This document shows, one piece after another, positions 9,900 to 23,106 of a stretch of DNA of 64,000 bases; positions within the stretch are counted from its first letter, which is position 1; every line of letters starts with the position of its first letter. Made by a program: the position numbers and the translations under genes. The DNA is from Prochilodus magdalenae (taxonomy: Eukaryota > Chordata > Actinopteri > Characiformes > Prochilodontidae). The stretch covers positions 62,001 to 126,000 of the forward strand of contig JAMWET010000548.1 in the NCBI GenBank assembly GCA_024036415.1, written 5' to 3'. The notes under the pieces are model-generated. The model was not told the origin of the DNA. It saw nothing but the letters and a program-made list of their open reading frames with translations, and ran no database searches.

Positions 9900-12894
9900 C
9901 TTAATGTCTGGTGTGCCCACCTCAAGAGTATTACATAACACTCCTTTACATAAGCCCCCTCTCTGCGTCGCAGGGGATGCTCCTCCAAAAGACCTGACGA
10001 ACACTCCGAAACAGATGAACCATGCTTGTCTCCCTAAAGAACCATGTCTGTATGATATATTAGCATAAGGACCCTTTTAAACATAAACTGTTACAGCTCC
10101 ATATCAGTTTAAGGGTTCTCCCTAGAACCATATGTTATGTTTTTTTTTACAGTAATGGTTTTTTTAAAAGCTCTTTAGGGGAGCTTCTTCTATAACAGTA
10201 ATACCTGACTTGGCCCTACGAGCTTCTAGATGGTCCATGCTTTTGCTCCAACCCAACTCATAACACATATGGATGGAGAAAAGTGTGTTCCATCTGTAGG
10301 GGCTTGAGGACTGTCCTGGGAATGACTGGGAATTCCCCATAGGTCTTGTTGACACTTAATGTCTATTCAACTAAATTTCCACTAAATTCATCGTAATTTT
10401 CAAAATCCGTAATCCTGGTGCCAATTCTAATTCTAAAACTCAATCTTAATCCAAACCCTAAACCCTTACTCAGCGAGGATTTGTAAATGATTTAAACATC
10501 TATAGAAAACATATTAAGGCTATAGATATTTTATAAATACAATTTTGTAAGTACATCTTTACTATCATCTCTCTTAGGAGGATATCATATGCGTTCGTTG
10601 ATAAACCTTAAATTAAAATGACTATTAATCTGACCTTTGACCTTTAAATCATGCTGTTTGTGCCATTTTACCAAGATGGAAACCATATAAGAACCACTTT
10701 TGGTTCCCTAAACACTTTGGTTCCCAATTGATGGTTCTTAAAAGAGCCATTTTTGTATGTGAGATGAATTCAAAGACGTTCCTCACAAAGCGAATGTCCT
10801 ACACCAGTTATACACTTATAGATAAAACCATAGAACCGAGCCCAGTAGTTTTCAAGGAACTGTGGATATATGGAGGGATTTACTTCAATGGACTTTCTCT
10901 GTAGAAGGACAATAAGCAAATTCTCCAACCTATGAGCCGGAAAGCACAGACTAAAGTCCTCCCATATATGCCTGCGCGTCCTATAGAACATAGGACGTTA
11001 CAGATCACTGTATGGCTCTCGTTGCTTTATGTTTATGGCCATAGAGTTGGTGATTATAAAGTGAGAGTGAGTGAGAGAGAGGCTTGGCCTCGTTACAGTC
11101 CAACCTGTCTTTTAGGTCACTCCTATTGTTGGGATGGGAAATCCCTGGGGCTGTGTTGGTTAGGGATTTGCACATGAAGGCCCCAGAAAAAGGGAAGGAA
11201 AAAAGGGTGGGCCCCTCTTTGAAGTGACCGGAGCACAGGGGGGAATCTCTTACATTCCAGATGGTTTAAAGCGTTCTGTATTTTTCTCCGTGAAACTCAC
11301 ACAGCAGACGTTTCAGTCCATCCTCAGTCTAGAAGCTCAGAGCCTCCACTTCAGACACAGCCTCTTCAGGCCACCCCACAGGGTTTCAGTCAAGGGGATT
11401 GGGGTGGCCATGACGGAAGCTTGATTTTGTGGCCTATCAGACGTTTAAGGGGATTTGGTTTATGTTTTGGATCTCTCCTCTGGAATCCATGATGCCATGG
11501 TTTGTTGGGCATGCAGGTGGCATGTAAATTGTAGTTATGGAAACTGGAAAATCTCCAACCCTCACTGTGCATGGAGGCATAATAGCATGTGGCATCTTTC
11601 AGGCAACTCCACTACAGCTCTGGTTGTTTGAAAGGTCTTAAGTGGAAACAAGTATTTTCTGGTTTACTGCTTTTGCAAAGCCTTTCCTGAATTATGAGCA
11701 CACTCTTCTCTCACTATTCATCAGTGAATACCTGCCAAAAGCTGAATAGTGTAAATGCCAAAGCCCACGCTTTTTATCCCCATGCGTTGACAACACTCAG
11801 CACTCAAACCTTTCAGGTGCTTAAACCTTCTAAACCTCTAGTTTGAATATGTGTTTTTAACAATAGTTAAAACTGTCAAAACATTATTCAACCCTACTCT
11901 TTATGCTAAGGAAGAAGCGGAGTGCGGCCAACCTTAAAGCATTAGCAAACAGATGCTTTGTGTTAGAAAAAAAAACGACCTTTTATTTGTTCAAATTTCA
12001 ATAGATAACGTGTTTTAACAGATAGCAGTCTTGCTAACATAATGCGGTATCAAAACCTGTTTCCTCAATGTAAGTGGAAGAGCATGCTTATCTGTTAACA
12101 AGTCGCTAACGCTACATCTATCATGATGGCAATCCAGCCATGGAGCATGTTCATATTCATTCAGGCAAAGCTTTATCATTGTGTGCAGTGATAACAAAAT
12201 ACATGACAGGGCGGAAAACCATCCTGAAGTGATTCACTGTAGTTTCTTTTGGGTATTTTTAAACCAGATTAGATTTAATAGATGGGATTAAAAAGCATCA
12301 AGATAACATAACTTAATAGTGATGCCAAATGAAATCAGAGTGAAGTGAAACATATCAGCTTCTGATCTTCTAAAATAACAACCGCTCGTTCTGTGCAGGG
12401 TGAGGAGGCTCTAAGTTTTCACCCTTCTGATCAGTCCTAGGCTATAGGCCTTCCCAAAAATGGCATCTTGAAACCGTTCCAGGGATTCCAGATAAACCCT
12501 GGGCTCCCAGTCCTCAGCCAAGCAGAGTTGGAGGATATCATGCCTGACCATTCTAAACACCCATTGCTATACATGAAATCCTTGTTGATGTCCCATAATA
12601 TGTTTGTTCAGACGAGTCACAAGGCTGCTGTACATTATCTACAGAGAGTTATCTACAGGGAGCGGTTGTTCTTACTGTACTACATCATTTACATAACTGT
12701 TATTACCTCCAGTCGTCTACAGAAACTCTCAAGACACCCAGATACACAGAAAAGAAGGCTGTTGATTACTTTATTAATTACCAATGGAAATAAAATATGA
12801 ATAAGTATGAATACTGGGGTAAAATATTATATGCTAGGAAGTAGGCCAGTGTGTGACAAGCTGTGTTATTACCTCCTACAGTAAAACTGCTTTA
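9900..12894. other. no recognised gene
   Basis: Intergenic. GGTTCT-like phrases occur near 10020-10200 and 10670-10760. Open frames up to 110 codons have no family features. Confidence 0.45.
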
Positions 12895-13447
12895 ATCCTT
12901 TGTTAATACCCCATTGTCCTGGTCTGTAGTGGTCAGGAACCCCACAGGACCACCACCAGGTATTATGTGGGTGGTGGATCATTCTCAGCACTGCAGTGAC
13001 ACTGACGTGGTGGTGGTGTGTTAGTGTGTGTGGTGCTGGTGTGAGTGGATCAGACACAGCAGTGCTGCTGGAGTGTTTAAACACTGTGTCCACTCACTGT
13101 CCACTCTATTAGACACTCCTACCTTGCTGGGCCACCTTGTAGATGTACAGTCTGAGATTATAGCTCATCTGTCTCTGCACAGTGCAGTGTTGGTCATCCT
13201 CTAGTCCTTTATTAGTGGTCACAGGACGCTGCCCACAGGACGCTGCCCACAGGACGCTGCCCACAGGATGCTGCCCACAGGACGCTGTTGGCTAGGTAGT
13301 TTTGGTTGGTGGACTGTTCTCAGTCCAGCAGTGACACTGAGGAGTCCAGCAGCACTGCTGTGTCTAATCCACTCACACCAACACAACACGCTAGCACACT
13401 ACCAGGTCAGGGTCACTGCAGTGCTGAGACTGATCCACCACCCACAA
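12895..13447. mobile_element. large palindromic MITE, copy 1
   Basis: The left arm (ggtggtggatcattctcagc, actgcagtgacactgacg, gtgagtggatcagacacagc) recurs inverted in the right arm (cagcactgctgtgtctaatc, gtcactgcagtgctgagact, gatccaccaccca), giving a foldback structure. Related copies: 20868-21345 and a piece at 37385-37450. Near its middle, 13219-13290, a 14-bp unit (cacaggacgctgcc) is tandemly repeated five times. Confidence 0.75.
13219..13290 (+). repeat. 14-bp tandem repeat inside a MITE
   Basis: Five near-perfect units of cacaggacgctgcc (one with gatgctg). Related copies elsewhere are expected to hold one or two units, so this is a local expansion. Confidence 0.8.
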
Positions 13448-14838
13448 AAAAATATAACAAAAAATTTTAATATCATTTTAATAAATGTTCATACTTTAAA
13501 GCCATAATATATGAAGACCGGTGTGTATTTCATGTTATTAATGAGCTTGGGCTGGTAATTTCCAGTATCTTGTCTGCTGGCATTCACAGGAGTCTAGCCT
13601 GCCTGTGAATGGAGCCTCACGGCCCACTCTCCCACTCTCTGAGTGCAGTTTGGTTTAAGTCCCGTGCTAAACAGTTTGCCTCAGCTAATTTCAGGTCTCG
13701 CCCCATAATCAGACATTGTGTTTTTGAAAACAGCCACAGATGAGATATCATTTAGCCAATTATGCCACATTAAATCAAATCTCCCCAAGCAGCAGGTGCT
13801 GGGTAGATTACTGCATATGTGCAGAAGCAGAATTGGCATAAACAGGCTAAACATCGCTCAGGTGGAGACAATCGTGCTTCAGAGCGGTGGATCTCTCCAT
13901 CATCATTTGCAGAAGCTAATGTTAGGAGGATTACAGTTTGTATGTGCGACTTAGCATCTGCCCACCCACACACCCACCCACACACGCGCGCAACGTAGCA
14001 TTTATTTTCCCATGAAACTCAAAGTAAACAGTAATCCTCCGAGATGGTGGTAGGATGGCGTCAGACCGTCTGCTCTGAGCGGGCCTTCAGCTGCCCATGG
14101 CATCGGGCCACCACTCTCTCGCCTTTGCACGGGTGAGGATGGACACTTTAAGCCAATAAATGTGGAAAGGAAGGAAGGACCTCAGTCGCCACTGAGCATA
14201 TCTGCTAGGATGGGCATTAACTGAAAACAGCTGGCAAATGAGCGTGATATCTATTTGGCTCCCAGGCTCCGCACTGTGCAAACTTCACTGTGTAAAGCCA
14301 GCCTGAGGTCATGCTAAATGCTATCCCAGGGGATCACAGTGTACTTCCTGTGCCACATTCCTCCAGTCACTGAACCAGGTATCTATTAGGAAAGATGTGC
14401 TAAATTACTGTTATATAAGTCTGACTGTAGTGCAGCACTGCAGGAGAAGGTTGACACTAACAGATCCAGTGCTCCAATAGAGCCACCCCCTGCTATAATG
14501 GACCTTAATCGGCTTTGGAGTCATGGAGCTTCAGTAGACTCTTCACTCCCTCTATAGGATTTGTAGGCACTGGAGAGCCAGAAGGTCAATAAGATTTCTC
14601 TGAGGAAGGTGATCTGACCAGGCTGATCCTGACCACTGACTAGGGGAGGATCTCAGTTACTGGTAAAGATCATTAGCTAGCGGATGAGAGGAATCCCCTC
14701 AGTCCCCACTGACCTCGAAGCTGACCCAGCTGGTCAGGAGTAAGGTGTTTTCTCTTTTGAAGCAACTGCTGCTTGTACTGCTTGTGATGTATCTGCAGAA
14801 TGAAGTGTTTTCAGTTACTCGTTCAGTTTATTTTATTC

Positions 14839-14843
<5 letters not shown>
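13448..14843. other. unique non-coding sequence, possible conserved element
   Basis: 13560-14340 is higher in complexity than its surroundings, lacks repeats and long frames, and is worth a conservation check. No motif was identified. Confidence 0.3.
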
Positions 14844-14872
<29 letters not shown>

Positions 14873-14902
14873 CAAAAAAAAAAACAAAAAAAAAAAAAAA
14901 AA

Positions 14903-14998
<96 letters not shown>
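14844..14998. repeat. poly(A) tract, ~155 bp
   Basis: Almost pure A with single C interruptions and one tttgtt break. It could be the expanded tail of a retroposed sequence, but no recognised element precedes it. Length may be inflated by sequencing error. Confidence 0.9.
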
Positions 14999-15085
14999 CA
15001 AATATTGATTTAGTATCTTAAAATGTTGGCTTTCATAATTCACAAAATATTGAATATTTTAGAATATGTATATTTTCCATATATC

Positions 15086-15156
<71 letters not shown>
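15086..15156. repeat. (TA)n microsatellite
   Basis: About 32 TA units followed by tacatacataaataaa. It lies 90 bp beyond the poly(A) tract. Confidence 0.95.
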
Positions 15157-17880
15157 CATAAATAAATAGGTAAGGTATTTATTTCAATACATCAATATCT
15201 CCAAATGTCACTATTCTAAGATCTTGTGCTGAATATAGTTATTATTTAAAGAAATTATTTTATATATTTTAAGAAAGTAAGTCACTATTATGAGATATTA
15301 CATTAAAATACTGACTTATTATTTAGAAAATATAATGGCTGACATTATCAAATAATTGACTTAGTATCATAATTATTTTTTAATAATTCATTAATAATTT
15401 CTTAAAACTCTTTGGCACAAATCAGAACTTAGGTAAGTACTTTATGTATTTATTTCAACATAGAAATCAAGAAAAACAAAAAGGGGAAATGTGAAAAAAT
15501 AAAAAATTGAAATAATCTGCACATTAATAAATGTAATTATTTTTTCTCAATTAAAGTCGCTGCTTATAAGAGTTTAATGAAACATGAAATACACACATAT
15601 AGGCTACGTGTGTGTACTAAATAGGTTCTAGGTAAATGTAATCTTGTATCTGTAATAAAGAAAGATACTAATGGCAATCTGTAATTTTTATAAACATATA
15701 CATACATTATAGACAAAGATTGAGCAAGAAGACAAGATTGCACTTGCACTAGAGCATCTCTCTACTGCGGTCAGAGCAAAGAAATAATCTGTGCACTGCA
15801 GTGCCATTTTAATCCTGGCCTAATCAGCCACAGCTCACTCTAGTACAGGCTTTCTATGAAACCCTTGAATTCACTGAAACCTAATTTTAGGTTTCTGTTT
15901 TGGCATTGATACTTGAATTATTGATTCTGGATTAGGACTCATAGTTACTGTCTACTAGTGTCCAGTTGTCAAAGCCTATAAGAGCTTTTCCATTTGTTAT
16001 GCTGTAAGATTTCTTTGCTAATAGAAATTTACTAGCTGTGTTTCTAAGCGACTGAGCTGTCAGAGCACTTGCAGCTGCCTACAGCGTTTAAAGTTATGTC
16101 CAGACTTTGTCCCGAGGCCTCAGCTGGTCCCCACAATAGGAAACCTTGAGGTAACGAGGGGATCTCCCTTCCTCCAAAGTGTTCTACAGAGAACCATGGC
16201 AACCTACAATGGGCTATCCAGTCCGTACTGTGTACAGAGGGAATGCCCACAGAGCTAAGGGCTACTATAGCCTTCCTGTTATTGGGCTCTTGAGCTTCTA
16301 GTTTTCATGATAAAGCAATACATTTTGTCCTCCCATTTAGATCTCTGCCCTCGATTTGATGGGTCAGTATTTCTCAAGTGCAAGCGCTAGCACAGTATTA
16401 GCACAGCTCTAAATAATTGGCACGCTACGTCAAAAGTCCCTCGTAATGGTTTAAGTGGATTTGCACTCCAAGAAAAGGGGTTGTATTTATGGCGACCGGC
16501 TAGGAAAAGGCCTTTATATGCTATGCTAATCCCTGGTGTTGCATGTTTATGCCTGCCAAGGGCTAGCCCTGCTTTGACAGGACAGAAACAGCACATTAGC
16601 GGCTAAGTGTGAAAGCTAGAGAACCCTAAAGAACTGCTGGTCCCCAGTGCTGCTCTGCTACCATAAGATTCAGTTTGCATGTCGTCCTAGGGCTAGTTTT
16701 GTAACATTCAGGACAGAGAGAAAATAAAAGTAAGGTTGATTATGAGCCACTGTTTATGCTAACTAATTAGCATGATGCTAAAAACACTGCAAACCCCAGT
16801 CTGTACTGGGAGATAATGTGGTTCTTTTTATCTTTTGTTTCTTTCTTTCTGTTGTTTCCACCTTAAAACTTATAAAAATGTACTAATTATTAATAATTAA
16901 GAAACTGCTACATTGTTAGCAGTATCCAAAGCCTTAAATGATAAATTAAAAAAGGGGATACAATGTCCAACACTTTTAAAAAGCAAAAATCAGTTTTAAA
17001 TGATATGGGCACATTAATAAAGCATGCATGTTGAACTAATGTGTTATTGTACATGGAAGGCTTGGATTATGGCAGTTTTGGCGCCCCTGGTAAAATAACG
17101 CAGCGAACCCTAGACTGTCGGAATACCAAACTCTCAGGACAAACAAGACCAGGTCTGGAAAGAAGCTCTGGTGTGGTGGATTCTGTGGGATTATCCACGG
17201 TTGTGATTCATGTTGTGAGTGCGGCTTTGAGACAGTGTGGTCCATTATGCTGTTGAAACTCATTGTTTGAAACTCGTCTGGTTAGAAGTATATTATTCAG
17301 CAGTGTAGTGCTAAGAACAAAGGGGGTGTGCTATAAATCTGTGCCACGCAGCTCCAGCCCAGCCTTTATTTCACAGCTCACATAAGCAACTCCTCTGTCC
17401 TGCCCTTCCACCTTTTGTAATCTAGGGTTAGGGTACATGAATACATATCATCACCCTGACTTTATATATACTAGAGTTACCTATAAAACCCTCATATGAC
17501 GTGTGCAGGTCAAATGGTCACATGGTTAGTAAATGAAATTCGCTTCAGACCACTATGACTGATGTTTACATCTCGGTATGTAATTCCCCTCTCACATATA
17601 CTTCAAAGGTTAAATGGCATGTGATAAAACATTCACAGAGCGAATCTATGTGGGTCCTTTCACTGATCGAGGTCTTGTTTACTCAAGCTCGGCTTCAGTC
17701 AGACATTTTCACACAATGACTCAAACACTTCCACCGTCTTTAAGGCATTAACCGTAACCCCACAGTGCCCCTCCCAGCCTGGCCACAGTCCTGCTCTTGT
17801 TTTTGTGAGTTTATGTGGCAAAACTGGGAAAAATTCATGACCTTCTTTTAAAAACTCTTTCTGCCATTAATAGTTTTTGA
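15157..17880. other. no recognised gene
   Basis: AT-rich to about 15900, more balanced after. No repeat or exon recognised. Confidence 0.45.
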
Positions 17881-18430
17881 TACTGTCTCTTTAAGGCTGT
17901 TGTATGTAAATGAGCTCTGTTCTGTTGTATGTAGGTGACCTTTGTAGTGTCCTCTAGCTGCCCTGTAGTGCTTAATTCAGGCTGAAACACTTCTTATAAC
18001 TTCAGGCTGAATTAGCAGGGCGAAATATGCCAAAAGTGGAAATAATTCATGAGCTTGTTCCGAATTAAACAGGCTGTTTCTGGTACTGTCTCTTTAAGGC
18101 TGTTGCATGTAAATGAGCTCTGTCCTGTTGTATATCAATGACCTTTGTAATGTCCTCCAGCTGCCCTGTATAGTGCTTATAACAGGCTGAATCACTTCTT
18201 ATAAGTTCCGGGTCAATGGGCAGGGCTAAATATGCCAAAAAAAAACCAAAAAAAAAAAAAAAACAACCTTTTATTACTAATCTATATCTTTCTATACCTA
18301 TGCGTTAGAATTAAACAGTCTATTTGTGGTACTGTCTCTTTAAGACGGATATATGTAAATGAGATCTGTTCTGTTGTATGTATGTGACCTTTGTAAGGGC
18401 CTCTAGCTGCCCTGTAGAGTGTTTATGCAG
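17881..18430 (+). repeat. three diverged tandem units (~203 and ~246 bp)
   Basis: Units start at 17881, 18084 and 18330. Each opens with tactgtctctttaag and then keeps a core ATGTAAATGAG-TCTGT-CTGTTGTAT and gacctttgtaa/gtg. Units 1 and 2 continue through agctgccctgta, gcttataa and aggctgaatcac-like blocks to gaattaaacag. Unit 2 is longer because of an inserted A-rich stretch (18238-18262). Unit 3 is truncated after about 100 bp. Confidence 0.8.
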
Positions 18431-18932
18431 ATGTACACATTACCATATAGCACTATGGTAAGGCTGAGGTAGATGAGAGATGCAGAGTATATACAGGGCA
18501 TAGAATATTATATTATATATGTATATACATACACTACAGATATACAGTGTGGATGGAAGATAACAGTAGGTCAGTCTATATGTGCAAGTGTAAATATGCT
18601 AATGTAAGGAGCAGAGTGATGATTGTCCATGGAGATCATCGTTTAGATGGCATAGGTGAGATGTGCTGAACCAGGTCCATATACCGGTGCATCAGCACTA
18701 CTGGCCGTTCAGTAGCCTGATGACTCGGGGGAAGTTATATAATAAATAATATGTTAATGTGTTGTTTTTGTGATGTCACAAAAAAAAAAAAAAAATTTCA
18801 AGCAAACTGATTCTGCAGTTTCCATACATGGTGAGTGTTGTTAAAACGCATCCAGCATCATAATCATCATGTAGATAAACAGTTTCCATATATTGTTGTA
18901 GATCAGTTGAATATCTGCTGTATATGGGAAAG

Positions 18933-18934
<2 letters not shown>

Positions 18935-18986
<52 letters not shown>

Positions 18987-18995
18987 TTATTTATT
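18935..18995. repeat. (TA)n then (TTTA)n microsatellite
   Basis: About 23 TA units followed by ttatttatttatttat. Confidence 0.95.
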
Positions 18996-19175
18996 TATTA
19001 ATTATCAATTTTTGCTCTTTATTTTTATTTTATACTTACATTCTGGTTTTCCCCCTTTTTGTATTACACAAGCTTTTCTTTTTTCTTTTTTATAAAAGCT
19101 TTACTTGTGAACTCTAGATATTGAGTGAACTTAAACATGCGGCGGTACTGAGATAAATACAATACTCTTAAGACA

Positions 19176-20116
19176 CACTCATCACTGAAGAAATAGTTGC
19201 ACCCAGAAGGAATCAACTGACAGTAATAAAACTGGGTGGGTAGGTTTGACATTTTACACTCGAAAGTGCATGTGAGGTAAGCAAGTACAGGCCTTATGTT
19301 GCAACTGACTGACGAAATAAGTTCGATTCTGACTCATGCTGTTGAGTTGGTAGCATCCTTTGCAAGGGAAGTACACCTTGGAGAAGAGCTCAAAAGCAAT
19401 TCCAGCCATTGGAAGAGTTTAAGAGAAGGCATCATAGAGCAACGGGACGTACTGTGCGCCATACCGGATGTGCGGATACTACTATAGCATAGTGTTGCCG
19501 GCAGTGGACAGATGAAGGCACACACCAGCGGCATGAAGGATCTTGGACACCTACACAAACCATGGAGAGAAAGAGACCTCTCTATACCTGACTGACCCAA
19601 GAGCCATGAGTGAGGACATTCAGCAAGCAGTGAGGTCCTCCATGAGCCATCCTGTTAGTGCCAGCACCATTGGCAGATGGCTGCACCATGCAGGACTACA
19701 TACAGTTAAATCATTAAGATGACCGACCACGTCAACATCACCAAAGACTGAACTGGGTGTCATGCCAGACTGTCATGGAGTGACTCAGAATGGAAGCGGG
19801 TCATCTTCAGTGACGAGTCCTGCTTTAGTCTTGGTGGAGACGACCAACGAATCCGTGTGGGGAGGCACCGTGGTCAGCACCAAGATGAAAGTTTTTTTGC
19901 CACATGTCCAGAAGGCCTGGGCGCACTCCACCTCCACCCCTCCCGTACAATCTGCAGGGACTGTGTGAGAACTTTCAAGCTGCATGGGATGGATTATTTC
20001 AGGATACCATAAGGAACCTCTACAACTCCATTCCGAGACATCTGTTGAAATTCTTCATCATTTATTTTCCTGGGAAACTTTATCTTCCCTCCCATCTTCA
20101 TCTTCTTCAGAATAGC
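19176..20116 (+). mobile_element. Tc1-N1 copy D, longest copy
   Basis: Left end cactcatcactgaagaaata then gttgcacccagaaggaa. Plus strand holds broken transposase segments in order: a middle part readable as RAMSEDIQQAVRSSMSHPVS and ASTIGRWLHHAGLH, then RVIFSDESCFSLGGDDQR, then the family deletion junction into TPPPPLPYNLQGLCENFQAA and LYNSIPRHL. Several stops and frameshifts. A long stretch of the N-terminal half is kept that most other copies lack, which makes this copy useful for classifying the family. Confidence 0.8.
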
Positions 20117-20683
20117 TCATATGGGTCATATGTGCTGGAAAATGAATAGTAAGCTTTCATCTATCACTTCAAACTCTTTCATTCTAACAAAAAACAGAAG
20201 AAATGAATTTTTTTGGGACCTGTAACAGCTTGACACGTAAAGAAGCCAAGTAAGCAGCCAGGAAAGGAATTCCCAAGTGCATTCCGACACCCATTAATAT
20301 GTGTGGCAACACAGGCACGCTTACTTCCTGTGCTTCACAGAGAGTCTGCTTAACTCTAAAGCTAACTTGACTTAGCATAACTTGATTTAGTCTCATTATG
20401 CAGGTCTGCGCTGCTCTTCAGGCTTCATTAACCTGGCAGCACAGCCAGGGCCTTCCCATCCCTTCACACTCTGGAAACTGTGGATGGAGTCTCTGTTTTT
20501 TTGTGTGAGGGGAGGGAGGGAGGGAGGGGGGGATGTTTATCAGTCTGCCCCACACTGAGGTGCAAAGGGCAAACATGGGCTTTTTCCAGCACCCCCAGCA
20601 GACTGCGCAGGAGGCCCGCAGGTTACCACGTAACTGGAATGAAGGAACTGTAAATGTTCACTCACCCCCTGCAGTGAACAGAC

Positions 20684-20718
20684 CCAAACACACACACCCA
20701 CACGCACACACACACACG
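20684..20718. repeat. (CA)n-rich microsatellite
   Basis: cacacacacccacacgcaca then cacacacacg. Confidence 0.85.
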
Positions 20719-20867
20719 TGGGTGATCTTTAAATGTGAAATGTTAGCAGCCCTCCTGGATACAGGTTCATTCAGAAGGCAAGGAAAAGTAGATGGTGGAG
20801 AATAACATCTCCTGGTAGCTACTACCTCCTTGTATCTACATTCAGAGTGCATGTTATAAGCTGCACT

Positions 20868-21345
20868 TACCATATAGGAGCACTCTGTACTTCTACAGTT
20901 ACAGACTGTAGTCCGTCTGTTTCTCTACTTTGTTAGCCCCCTTTCACCCTGCTCTTTAACGGTCAGGACCACCACAGAGCGGGTATTATGTGGGTGGTGG
21001 ATGATTCTCAGCACTGCAGTGACACTGACGTGGTGTTGGTGTGTTAGTGTGTGCAATGCTGGTGTGAGTAGATCAGACGCAGCAGTGTTGCTGAACATCT
21101 CGGTGTCACTGCTGGACTAAGAATAGTCCACAAAGCAAACTGACCCAGCCAGAAGCGTCCTGTAGGCAGTGTCCATTGATGAAGGACGATACAGCAACAT
21201 GGGAGCCATTGTCTCTGACTGTACATCTACAAGGTGGACCAGCAAGGTAGGAGTGTCTAATAGAGTGGACAGGGAGTGGACACAGTGTTTACAAACTCAT
21301 CACTGCTGTGTCTGGTCCACTCACACCAGCACAACACATTTCTAT
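20868..21345. mobile_element. large palindromic MITE, copy 2
   Basis: Shares the left arm with copy 1 (gggtggtggatgattctcag, actgcagtgacactgacgtg) and also holds an outer block (cagttacagactgtagtccg, tctgtttctctac) not seen in copy 1. The inner part is rearranged. The right arm is shorter (ctgctgtgtctggtccactc). Confidence 0.72.
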
Positions 21346-22004
21346 ACTGTATATACTTAAATATAATTATTTCAATATCATGGAAACAATTTGATTGCAA
21401 TTACAGATCCTGCAGTTACAGATTTGAGGCACCAGTAATAAGGTTTTTGGAGCCTTGTGGTTATGTATCAGTCTGACGCTGGGCAAAGTGTCTTAAAGTT
21501 GCAGGGAACACAGAATAAGACATTAAAACTGCTCACATGATAATAAACCTAAGTGGTACAGTAAACATCCAGCAACGTTTAAATCAAAATATAAGATATC
21601 AATATTACAGAACAGCTTGGAAACTGCTGATCTGGCCTGTCTGAGGACTGTGTGGGTGTGGCTAGTGAGCAGCTTGATAGACAGCTCCTTATCCAACACT
21701 CCTAGCCTGTTCTGCCACTCATAAATAACAGACTTTATTATTCAGCTTCTCTGTGACACTAACAGAAAGATAAAGGTCACAGATGAACAGACATGCAGAC
21801 AAAATAATGGACAAGTGAACCAACAGACAGACAATGCAGTATGCAAACGAGCAGACAGATGTGCTGAGAGACAAATGGATAAAACAACATGTAAACAAAG
21901 AAACGATGATTGAACAACATTGATGTATAAATGTAGGAATGAATGAGTGGTCGATAGGCACGTACATATAGGAGGTCTAGTATTTGGATATGCTGGTTGG
22001 CTTT

Positions 22005-22570
22005 AGCTCACCAAGTTTCTCTGACTCTGAGCAGAGCTAAAAGTCAGAGATGCTTTATTGAACAAACCGGAAGCAATGCACAACAACAAAGGACAAGCAA
22101 GCAATGCAAAAGGGTAAAGCCAGGTCAGGAGACAAGCGGAGGTCGAGAACCAGAGAGTCAAACAGGTCAGCGAACAGACTAAGATAATCAGAGGATAGTT
22201 AGGAGGACGGAAGCAGGGTCGAAAACCAGTGAGGTAAATAAACAGGCTACCAAAACAAAAGGGAAAACCAAAGAGCTAGAATCGAAGACGAAGGAAAGCC
22301 AGACCCAGTACAAGAAAGGAGAGAGGCAGAGAGAAACGCTCGGTAATGCAACCAGGGCTGGCAAAACTTCGCGAACAATGTCTGTCTGTGGGTGGAGGTT
22401 ATAAACAGGAAGTGTGGAGAGTGTCAGCTGAAATCAATCAGCATTCGGTTGAACTAGAACGTGAATGATTGGTTCACTGGGGACACGTGTGTGTGACGTC
22501 ATCGGATAGTGCACTCTGGGAAATGGAGTCCAGGAAATCGGTGGTGTCAGGGAGACCAGAGGGCGTGACA
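22005..22570 (-). mobile_element. unclassified LTR-like repeat, copy 2
   Basis: Same element as 1550-2092, diverged. Landmarks: gagctaaaagtcagagatgc, ttattgaacaaacc, ctggcaaaacttcgcgaac, ttataaacaggaagtg, gattggttcactggggacac and gtgtgacgtcatcgg. No open frame of note. Confidence 0.55.
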
Positions 22571-22865
22571 ACTTCAGTCCGTTTCATTGGTGTCAGTGAA
22601 AAAAGGTGTTCGAAAATGTATCACGTTTGGAACATTTTTTGACCACAGTGTATAAATAGCAAATTGCAAAAACTATTCTATCTAAAACTATTACTATCCT
22701 CAAACGTCTCTGCTCCTAAAACTGCTTTATAAAAAAGCAATAGACATTAAAAGTGCGATGTATGCATATTCTGTCATCTAAAAAAAATCCAACCCCAACG
22801 GTTAAACAGGAGTGATTTTGGAGATTAATCTCACTGGACTAAAAAAATGTCACCTTGCATGTTTA

Positions 22866-23106
22866 AGGTGGTAGTACCTTCAGGCTCCTGCAGATGGCGG
22901 TGCATGTGGATGATGAGGCTATAAGAGGTGGTACAGTGCAGTGAATGTCTCGTTCCACGTGTGGAAAATGGCTCCAAAGCAGATGTTCATGATGGGCTGT
23001 AAGGAGTGACTGTATTTGGGCGTGGCCAAAGACCATAGTGTGAGGGAAGCACGTCGTACTGCTCTTGGATACATCTGACACAACACAGCTACTTCTTTTT
23101 CTTTTG
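22866..23106 (+). mobile_element. Tc1-like fragment, HTH family X, copy 3 (inverted)
   Basis: Reverse complement of the copies at 9555 and 50568 over the upstream part (shared GGCGTGGCCAAAGACCATAG, GGAGCCATTTTCC blocks). Terminal repeats not seen. Confidence 0.6.

Noticed and set aside
14745..15043. Poly-Lys and poly-Phe ORFs
   Set aside because: Translation of the poly(A) tract.
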